A stretch of DNA of 64,000 bases from Trichormus variabilis 0441 (lineage in GTDB: Bacteria > Cyanobacteriota > Cyanobacteriia > Cyanobacteriales > Nostocaceae). Each line of letters opens with the position of its first letter. Within the stretch, counting starts at the first letter, position 1. Of this stretch, positions 56,501 to 64,000 are shown piece after piece. A program made the translations under genes and the position numbers. The stretch is from NCBI RefSeq assembly GCF_009856605.1, contig NZ_CP047242.1, forward strand, positions 5,770,501 to 5,834,500, written 5' to 3'. A model generated the notes under the pieces. That model ran no database searches and was not told the DNA's origin. It was given only the letters and a program-made list of their open reading frames with translations.

Positions 56501-56827
56501 CTAACCTCCGCGCCCCTCTGCGTTAATTTCCCCATTCACCCTCCCATTAAATCCATAAACCTCACGACTCCCAACCAAAGGAACCAACGTCACTTCCTTC
56601 TCATCCCCAGGTTCAAACCTAACCGCCGTCCCCGCAGGAATATCTAAACGCATTCCTAACGCCAATTCCCTATCAAAAATTAACCCATGATTAACTTCAT
56701 AAAAATGAAAATGGGAACCAACTTGTATAGGGCGATCGCCTGCATTCGCAACACTTAATTTCACAGTATTACGACCAGCATTTAGTTCAATTTCGCCATC
56801 TGGTGTAATTATTTCCCCTGGAATCAT
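56501..56827 (-). CDS. ureB: Urease subunit beta
   Basis: The small structural subunit of urease (108 aa): [16 protein letters not shown] at the start, [19 protein letters not shown] in the middle and [17 protein letters not shown] near the end, all family hallmarks. The last residues (INAEGRGG) are encoded inside the inverted-repeat edge of the GxxExxY cassette, so the native C-terminus may have been replaced. It starts 11 bases after ureA. Confidence 0.95.
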   Translation of the reverse strand: MIPGEIITPDGEIELNAGRNTVKLSVANAGDRPIQVGSHFHFYEVNHGLIFDRELALGMRLDIPAGTAVRFEPGDEKEVTLVPLVGSREVYGFNGRVNGEINAEGRGG

Positions 56828-56838
56828 AATTAATTAAA

Positions 56839-57141
56839 TTAACGAATAGGATTATGCACAGTTACCAACTTTGTCCCATCAGGAAAGGTTGCTTCTACTT
56901 GTACCTCATGCACCATTTCCGCTATACCTTCCATGACATCATCTCGTGTTAAAAGAGTTGTGCCATAACTCATCAATTCTGCTACTGTATTGCCATCTCT
57001 TGCACCTTCTAAAATAGCCGCAGAAATATAAGCAACGGCTTCTGGATAATTAAGTTTTAAACCTCTATTTTTACGCCTTTCTGCTACTAAAGCGGCGGTA
57101 AAAATCAATAATTTATCTTTTTCTTGTGGTGTAAGCTGCAT
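56839..57141 (-). CDS. ureA: Urease subunit gamma
   Basis: The 100-residue gamma subunit: [44 protein letters not shown] and [14 protein letters not shown] are the standard motifs. It lies 13 bases downstream of ureD and directly upstream of ureB. It is required for assembly of the (alpha-beta-gamma)3 enzyme. Confidence 0.97.
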   Translation of the reverse strand: MQLTPQEKDKLLIFTAALVAERRKNRGLKLNYPEAVAYISAAILEGARDGNTVAELMSYGTTLLTRDDVMEGIAEMVHEVQVEATFPDGTKLVTVHNPIR

Positions 57142-57154
57142 GATTAATTAAGAA

Positions 57155-57994
57155 TTAAGTTTGCCACACTCTGGGTGTACATTTACTACGACTGAAAAAC
57201 TCAACTCGCAGCAATTGCCAAACATCTGTAAACCAGTTTCTCACCTCAGATGTGGAAGCACCACGATATCGACATAAAAATCCATTTTCTAAACTTGTAA
57301 CGCCTTTTTCGCCTTGAGTATTCCCTAAATTTCGGGCTTTGGCGATGATTTCTGTGGAAACCGCACTACCCAACCAAACTAGACTACCCACTATTGGTTG
57401 CCCAGCCAAACCATGAGGACTGTGAAAAACAGCTTCGTTCCCCGGTAGCCATTGACGGTCTATCCACAAAGGAACGCCTTGTCGCCAAATTTCTGTATGC
57501 GATCGCCATTCTCCTTGGTAGAATTTCTCTCCTCTAGCACTACGACCAAATCGCGTAATTTCCCAGCCTAAAAAATTAGCGCCAGTGGCTAATTCTACCC
57601 GTAAATCTTGGCGATAAATTGCCCCGTTAAATAAAATCGTTTCTTGCGGTAGCCATTCTAAACAAGCACCCGCATCAATTTTTATATCTATGGTTTGTCT
57701 GGCTTGTAAGCCTTCGCTGCGATATATTTTCCCTGCGGCGGCGGTGGTAATTAAAGCTTGTGCGTTGGGTTGGAGGTGGAGGTTATAAGATAAGCGATCG
57801 CCTCCCACCACACCCCCAGCCGTATGTAAAATCACGCTATGACAAACTTTTTCCCCTTCTGGATAAAAGGGACGCTGTACTTTTAGCGGTGCTTGCTGGT
57901 GATTGTAAATTAACTGGGTAGAATTTGAGCGATCGGCATAAACTAAATCAAGTTTGCCATGCCAGCCTTCTATTGGCTGTGAATTGAAAGCCAT
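57155..57994 (-). CDS. ureD: Urease accessory protein UreD
   Basis: A scaffold for nickel delivery that binds apo-urease with UreF and UreG. The 279 residues show the UreD pattern: HTAGGVVGGDRLSYNLHL (about 52-69), ITTAAAGKIYRS, and CLEWLPQETILFNGA (about 108-122). It is the first gene of the D-A-B-C cluster; the promoter should lie in 57995-58128, shared with the convergent end of the 58129 gene. A short frame at 58048-58233 is not considered coding. Confidence 0.95.
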   Translation of the reverse strand: MAFNSQPIEGWHGKLDLVYADRSNSTQLIYNHQQAPLKVQRPFYPEGEKVCHSVILHTAGGVVGGDRLSYNLHLQPNAQALITTAAAGKIYRSEGLQARQTIDIKIDAGACLEWLPQETILFNGAIYRQDLRVELATGANFLGWEITRFGRSARGEKFYQGEWRSHTEIWRQGVPLWIDRQWLPGNEAVFHSPHGLAGQPIVGSLVWLGSAVSTEIIAKARNLGNTQGEKGVTSLENGFLCRYRGASTSEVRNWFTDVWQLLRVEFFSRSKCTPRVWQT

Positions 57995-58128
57995 TTGTTT
58001 ATATAGTTGGCAATTAATAACTAAGACGAATAATCAATCTTTAATATATGCGAATGGGAGTGTTGGCCATAGTCTCAAAGCGATCGGAGGTCATCACTAA
58101 AAAAAGTAACATAGAGTTAAACATACTT

Positions 58129-60795
58129 TTATACCGCACCTTGGCGAATCATCTCAAAACCATATACATATATATCCGCAACCTTATAACGTTTCTCTTT
58201 TTCGCGCCATTCAATAATGCCAATTTCACGTAAAAAAGAAGTAAATTCTTCAAAATCTGCTATGTCATGTGCAGACTCTTGCCATATAGTACGTAATTCA
58301 TCTTGAGTTAAAAAGGCTGATTTATGCTTGAGAGATTCAAAAAATTTAGCCAAATCAGGATATTCCTCTCGGATCTCATCACAGCGTTTTTCTGATGCCT
58401 TCTTCAACCCTAATTCTAAAGATTTACTTCGCAGTAAACGGTCAGTAGGTGGTTGAATTGATGATTTTCCTTTATAGCTTAATTCTTGCTCTTTTGCTCC
58501 TTCTAATAATATGCTTAAACTTCGAGGAAAGGTAGTATCACTTGAGTCTGTTAATCTTTCATAAACCCATCTGGATACATATTTAGCTTTGTCTCCTGTT
58601 CTACGACGACTTCCCCAAAGTAATTCTAAGGCTTTATCAATCACTTCTTCACTAGCTTGATCAATACTTTCAACAGCAATAGGAGAGAATTTATCAACTA
58701 AGTTCTTGAAATCTTGAGATTGTATTACTTGACGCAGTGCTAATCGTAAAAAATCAACTCTAGTCCACTGTAGTAGAATATCGCGTCCATTGAAATGACT
58801 TCTGTTGTCAAAAATTAAGCGATTCCATATATCTTCTCTCAAGAAAACTTTAAATCTAATTGCTGTTAATCTGTTGGCATCACAAGACTGAATCAATTGA
58901 AATAAGCCCGTTATTGCTTGCTGTCTTACTTCTCCTGCTTGACGAAAATCTTCATCTAAATCATCGTAAAGAAACCACAGTTTTTGAGATTTATTTTTAG
59001 CTTCTTGATGAATTATGTTTATGAGATCTTTGACGATAAGCCGTAGATCAGAATGAGTAGACATTTGTAATAAAGCCTGGGTAGATTCATACTGCCATCC
59101 TTCTGTAGGTAACTTATTAATAATTTCTTTCAATCGGCTAAATTTATTATTTCTAGGGAATTTAAATAATTTTTCTTGATGACATCTCAGCAGTAAATAA
59201 GCTCTCCAAAAAGACTCCCATGTTCCATGATTTTGCTGCAAATGCCGATGGATAACTTGGAACTCATCACGAGAGGGACGGCTTTCTTTAAATCTACCAT
59301 GTGCTGACAAAAATACAGTATTATCTAATCGTCCATGAGCCAGTTTCTGACCAACGCTTTTGTGTTTTAGAAAAAGCGAATACAGAGCGGTTTTACCTGT
59401 TCCCTTTCGTCCTCTTATCAAACAGGTAGTATCATCTAAGAATTTTTCAAAATCAGTGGTACGCTGAAATATTAGACCTAAATGTTCTGTATCAGCAGCA
59501 TTTACTTCAGGAAATTGCAGGCTTTCAATAATAGTCCAGCGTTTTTCTGAGTTAGCTAAAACATTTTTGCGTTCGAGATCATCAGTTTCTTCATCAATCA
59601 AATTGGCAATTTTATTATAGTAATCTAGTAAAGCTGGGACAGGATAGTTGTCAGCCAAAGCAATTAGCTGTATGTAAGGAACTACTAAAGGTTCTTCTAT
59701 TTTTGATTGATAATTATCTATATCTTCCTCGTTATTATTTTCATTAGTTACGATTTTTATCCTCTCAAACAAAGATTTGCAAATTTCTTTTACTTTAGAT
59801 AAACCTATTTTAGTAATATCAGGTACAGGAGAAAAAACAAAATTAATTGATAATTTCTTCAGGCTTTGAAGCGATTGTAAAAGTAGTTCTATGCCCTGTT
59901 TATTTTGTTCGTTAGGGAAAAGGAAAATGATTGCTTCGTCAGCAGCTTGGATTAATGATAAAGCTCCCCATTGATTAATTCCGGTTCTCGAATCAATTAA
60001 GATAATATCTGGTTTTAATTGTTCGTAAATTTCAACCTTAAAAACAGACCAAAGACTTTGATCTCCATCAATAACAGTAGTAGCATGTAGATCATCAACC
60101 TTAGAAACATAATCAAGATTAAGAAAACCAGCAGGAACAACAAATAATCTCCCTGTAGCATTAGGTATTCTCACTTCACCAAATATTTCTGCAATTGAAA
60201 TATTTGGCTTTATTCCTTCTGGTAAGTAGGAACGCTCATAAAAATAGTCAACAATTCCATATTTTGGTTGTGGTTTGAGGTTAAATGCTGTACTCAAACC
60301 TGGTGCTTCTAAATCTAAATCAACAGCTACAACTTTACGTCCCCGCTTTGCTAAAATCCAAGCAACATGAGTTAATGCTGTAGTACGTCCTACTCCTCCT
60401 TTAAAGGAATAAAAAGTTACGGTTCTGGGTAAACTAGGTTCACGCTGGAGAAGTTGAGGTTGATTTTGCGGATTTGCTGCTTGAATTGCTAAATCTTGCC
60501 ACGTTTTTACTGAAGTTGTATTAAAAACCTGCGGTGCTGAAAGATTCAGTGAATCTGCTTCTTGAGGCGTATACAAGGAAATAAACCCAGCAGATAAATG
60601 AGGAACTTGTGATTTAAATAAGTTGTAAATCTGTTCTTTACGTTGAGGAATAGATAAATTAATAAATTCCTCGCTCACAACCGTCAAATTTAGTAAACCT
60701 GATGTAGAAATATTTAAATCAACCCATTCTTGTGAATTATGCACATACTGGTTTGTAATTTCTTGCTTTAGCAAAATTTGCCAATTTTCCTGCAT
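58129..60795 (-). CDS. BolA-like / KGGVGR (ParA-MinD-like) ATPase / second P-loop ATPase fusion
   Basis: An 888-residue three-part protein. Residues about 30-80 (LNLTVVSEEFINLSIPQRK...ISLYTPQEA) resemble the BolA fold, a reading I make by eye. Residues 124-400 are a deviant ParA/MinD-type ATPase: KGGVGRTT (132-139), VDLDLEAPG (158-166) and IILIDSRTG (264-272). Residues 430-730 form a second P-loop module with GRKGTGKT (462-469) and Walker B-like LWFLYDDLDED (606-616), like the Sll1717-type family. A helical, winged-helix-like C-terminus ends in REIGIIEWREKEKRYKVADIYVYG. The HEPN-like gene ends 12 bases upstream, so both are co-transcribed. The DNA is AT-rich. It is probably an NTP-dependent conflict or defence component. 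Confidence 0.85.
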   Translation of the reverse strand: MQENWQILLKQEITNQYVHNSQEWVDLNISTSGLLNLTVVSEEFINLSIPQRKEQIYNLFKSQVPHLSAGFISLYTPQEADSLNLSAPQVFNTTSVKTWQDLAIQAANPQNQPQLLQREPSLPRTVTFYSFKGGVGRTTALTHVAWILAKRGRKVVAVDLDLEAPGLSTAFNLKPQPKYGIVDYFYERSYLPEGIKPNISIAEIFGEVRIPNATGRLFVVPAGFLNLDYVSKVDDLHATTVIDGDQSLWSVFKVEIYEQLKPDIILIDSRTGINQWGALSLIQAADEAIIFLFPNEQNKQGIELLLQSLQSLKKLSINFVFSPVPDITKIGLSKVKEICKSLFERIKIVTNENNNEEDIDNYQSKIEEPLVVPYIQLIALADNYPVPALLDYYNKIANLIDEETDDLERKNVLANSEKRWTIIESLQFPEVNAADTEHLGLIFQRTTDFEKFLDDTTCLIRGRKGTGKTALYSLFLKHKSVGQKLAHGRLDNTVFLSAHGRFKESRPSRDEFQVIHRHLQQNHGTWESFWRAYLLLRCHQEKLFKFPRNNKFSRLKEIINKLPTEGWQYESTQALLQMSTHSDLRLIVKDLINIIHQEAKNKSQKLWFLYDDLDEDFRQAGEVRQQAITGLFQLIQSCDANRLTAIRFKVFLREDIWNRLIFDNRSHFNGRDILLQWTRVDFLRLALRQVIQSQDFKNLVDKFSPIAVESIDQASEEVIDKALELLWGSRRRTGDKAKYVSRWVYERLTDSSDTTFPRSLSILLEGAKEQELSYKGKSSIQPPTDRLLRSKSLELGLKKASEKRCDEIREEYPDLAKFFESLKHKSAFLTQDELRTIWQESAHDIADFEEFTSFLREIGIIEWREKEKRYKVADIYVYGFEMIRQGAV

Positions 60796-60807
60796 TTGAC
60801 TACCTCT

Positions 60808-61248
60808 TTAAAGTTGAGTAGTTTGCTTCTGTAACCACCCTTTGAGACTCTGATAGGATTTTAACCAGCGTTTGTAACTTTCATCATCAGGCTCAAGGCC
60901 AGAATAACGCATATCTATAAAATTTTGACTATTTGGATTTTCCACTTCATCAAGCCACTTTCGTACTTCAGGAAAATTAGCAATTCTAGATTTAAGTCGA
61001 TTGTGCCGGTTTAATGCTTCTATGTAACTATGTCCAGGATTAGTAATAGTATGCCCAGGATTAGTAGAATCTGTCTTCCATTCCTGAGTTGCACCCCTTG
61101 GTAAGTTAGCAAAAATCATGGCTTTTAATAAACACTCAATGGTTACACCTCCAAAGTGCATAGCTGCTACTCTTCTTTCTGAGTCCTTTCTACATAATAT
61201 TTCAGTATCAAGGTGACGCTGCATAAAAGCGGCTTGGTAATCTTCCAT
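60808..61248 (-). CDS. HEPN-like small protein, partner of the 58129 ATPase
   Basis: A 146-residue helical protein starting MEDYQAAFMQRHLDTEILC. The segment GGVTIECLLKAMI (about 33-45) and the later IDMRYSG (111-117) match HEPN-domain proteins of cyanobacteria (GLAAECxLKA and DMRYS). The catalytic R-x4-6-H of RNase HEPNs is not evident, so it may be a non-catalytic or adaptor HEPN. A small internal duplication (TNPGHT, TNPGHS at about 62-73) lies in a loop. It is the first gene of the pair; translation of the ATPase begins 12 bases after its stop. HEPN identity is moderately secure. Confidence 0.6.
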   Translation of the reverse strand: MEDYQAAFMQRHLDTEILCRKDSERRVAAMHFGGVTIECLLKAMIFANLPRGATQEWKTDSTNPGHTITNPGHSYIEALNRHNRLKSRIANFPEVRKWLDEVENPNSQNFIDMRYSGLEPDDESYKRWLKSYQSLKGWLQKQTTQL

Positions 61249-61467
61249 ACTTAGTAAACTTAGAGTTCAAACTGTAACAGTATATTATTCACTAGAAATT
61301 CCCTTAACATAATCAATCGGTTATTTTATTTTTACAAAAACCTGAAATTTGACATAAAAAACACCAACCTCAGCTTAGGTTTTAGGTAAGTCAGTTACAT
61401 AATGTTTTGAACAATCAAGAAATGATTTGTAATAATACGAATTACAGACTACTACAGTTAAAATCAA

Positions 61468-61872
61468 CTAATTAATGAGCCAATTGTCTAACTGTAAATC
61501 TTTCACTCTAGTCAAATCGGAATCATGAGAGAATAAAATTAAATCATGAGTTATAGCGGTTGCAGCTATCAATATATCTGCATCCTGAATAATTTGACCT
61601 CGGCTGGCTAAATCAGCATGAATTTCTGAGGCTTTTTCAAAAATCTTGATATCATCTAAAAATAAAATAGGATAATCTTGGCAAAATTGTTGAAATAAAA
61701 CTAGTTTCTTTGTAGCATTGCTTCTTAAAAGTCCTCTTTGAACTTCATAGTAAGTTATGCCACTAATGCTAATAAATTGACCTTGGCGACGTATTTATGT
61801 AATTTTTAATCCTATTTCAATATTTTGTTTCAGTGATGCGGAAACAATATTAGTATCTAATAAATAACCCAT
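61468..61872 (-). pseudogene. VapC-type PIN-domain toxin with in-frame nonsense codon
   Basis: Reading from ATG 61872 gives MGYLLDTNIVSASLK..., then a TAA at codon 26 (61795-61797). The same frame then continues IRRQGQFISISGITYYEVQRG, and near the end IIQDADILIAATAITHDLIL and TRVKDLQLDNW, up to a TAG at 61468-61470. The PIN acidic residues are present: Asp in LLDTN, Glu in YYEVQ, and Asp in QDADILIAA. One substitution (for example GAA or CAA to TAA) explains the break, and no frameshift is needed. It starts immediately after the antitoxin stop. Unless the stop is read through, the toxin is dead. Confidence 0.88.
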
Positions 61873-62160
61873 CTAACCTCGTCTTACAGATTCATCAAAG
61901 ATTTGCATTTGCTCTGGAGTCAAATCATTTAGCATTCCTGAAACTAAATTCAAAGACAAAATACTTTTAATACGCTTCGTTAATTCCTCTTCAGAGATAC
62001 TTTCCAGATCAGGAACAACAGATGGATCAAAAGTGCGATTAATCATTGCAATCATTTCCTGTTTATTTAAGTTTTCCTGATAAAGATGATTATTGTCAAT
62101 TAAGGTTTTGACAATTTCAGTTAATCTTTGAGAATTAGATTGATGATTAATCAAACTCAT
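61873..62160 (-). CDS. Antitoxin partner of the VapC remnant
   Basis: A 95-residue soluble protein (MSLINHQSNSQRLTEIVKTL...). It has a helical middle and a C-terminus (LNDLTPEQMQIFDESVRRG) of the type that precedes PIN toxins in cyanobacterial TA operons. Its TAG stop (61873-61875) abuts the toxin ATG with no gap, a coupled arrangement. It remains intact although the toxin is broken. No typical AbrB or RHH DNA-binding motif is clear. The 145-base gap to groEL holds the groEL terminator. Confidence 0.7.
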   Translation of the reverse strand: MSLINHQSNSQRLTEIVKTLIDNNHLYQENLNKQEMIAMINRTFDPSVVPDLESISEEELTKRIKSILSLNLVSGMLNDLTPEQMQIFDESVRRG

Positions 62161-62241
62161 AGTTAAATTTTCTCAGAAAATATATCTATTGGTTAAATCC
62201 TATGTTAACAGGTTCCATTCTTCTGGAAAGGTAAGAGTTAA

Positions 62242-62284
62242 CAAAAAAATAGCCACTTCCACTAGGGAAGCAGCTATTTTTTTT
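62242..62284 (-). terminator. Rho-independent terminator of groEL
   Basis: Read on the minus strand: AATAGC-TG-CTTCC, loop CTAGT, GGAAG-TG-GCTATT, then a run of seven T. The central TG/TG positions form two G-U wobble pairs, so the stem is continuous only in RNA from this strand. This proves the orientation. It lies about 20 bases after the groEL stop. Confidence 0.9.
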
Positions 62285-62305
62285 AACTTATCTGACTACA
62301 GAATA

Positions 62306-63946
<1,641 letters not shown>

Positions 63947-64000
63947 CTAAATCTCAGGAAGTTAAATCAAGTTTTGTGTCGTGAAATTTGATCATCAGTA

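Larger units (their letters stand above)
55968..56524. mobile_element. Inverted-repeat-bounded cassette interrupting the urease operon
   Basis: AACGCAGAGGGG (55968-55979) is the exact complement of 56513-56524. Inner arms CGCTGAGGTTAGCGCAG (from about 56028) and CTGCGCTAACCTC (from about 56496) also match. The enclosed 557 bases carry one complete GxxExxY gene, on the strand opposite to urease, plus a 42-base hairpin repeat. The right end overlaps the last codons of ureB. The left end stops about 32 bases before ureC and so spares its ribosome site. Confidence 0.65.

Noticed and set aside
58048..58233. Small frame across the ureD upstream region
   Set aside because: Overlaps the end of the 888-residue ATPase in antisense and has no supporting signals.

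Overview
The window is chromosomal DNA from a filamentous, heterocyst-forming cyanobacterium of the Nostoc/Anabaena group. The evidence is the frequent HIP1 octamer (gcgatcgc), phycocyanobilin synthesis (pcyA), a devBCA-type heterocyst exporter, a Mo-nitrogenase C-terminal-like protein, an orthocaspase homologue, a Ser/Thr-kinase/histidine-kinase hybrid, and many period-7 and palindromic repeats typical of Nostoc intergenic DNA. The gene set resembles what I remember of the Anabaena sp. PCC 7120 region holding urease, clp/tig, pcyA and devBCA; I could not check this.

Layout. 0-7 kb: DUF2231 membrane proteins, an M15 D,D-carboxypeptidase, an AEC transporter, a phosphoribosyltransferase, a GPH-type symporter and a zinc-ribbon Ser/Thr kinase with membrane tail. 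7.6-12.7 kb: pcyA, then a repeat-rich gap and devB-devC-devA. 12.7-17.9 kb: a conserved coiled-coil membrane protein, a HAD phosphatase, a small membrane protein and uvrA. 17.9-20.4 kb: an AT-rich accessory insert, with a MITE-like palindrome, a DUF262 protein, a HEPN protein and a HigB toxin cut off exactly at the junction. 20.4-29 kb: two tandem MscS channels and a 2017-residue kinase/ATPase/GAF/histidine kinase. 29-35.5 kb: an O-antigen-ligase-like protein, a YaaW protein, a FAD amine-oxidase-like protein, a ComFB-like protein, a HicB-like protein and an alpha/beta hydrolase. 35.5-45 kb: the housekeeping cluster tig-clpP-clpX, divergent from asd-dapA-rnj, then an Uma2 remnant. 45-54 kb: an ArsB/NhaD-type transporter, Mo-nitro_C protein, pseudo-orthocaspase, L32, a sulfite-oxidase-like protein, an aldehyde dehydrogenase, a REC-histidine kinase and an orphan antitoxin. 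54-58 kb: ureDAB and ureC, split by an oppositely oriented GxxExxY cassette. 58-62.2 kb: a second accessory insert, with a HEPN-like protein, a BolA-like/KGGVGR/P-loop ATPase, and an antitoxin with a nonsense-mutated VapC. 62.3-64 kb: groEL, with groES presumably just outside.

How the parts fit. Core genes (protein quality control, lysine/threonine precursors, RNA decay, urease, nucleotide excision repair) are interrupted by small defence- or conflict-type modules. These modules carry HEPN, P-loop or PIN domains and sit beside decayed toxin genes. Mobile repeats have invaded promoters, operons and even coding sequence (a histidine kinase, perhaps uvrA). The most novel-looking systems are the DUF262-HEPN pair and the HEPN/BolA-KGGVGR-ATPase pair. 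All family names come from reading motifs by eye; no searches were run.
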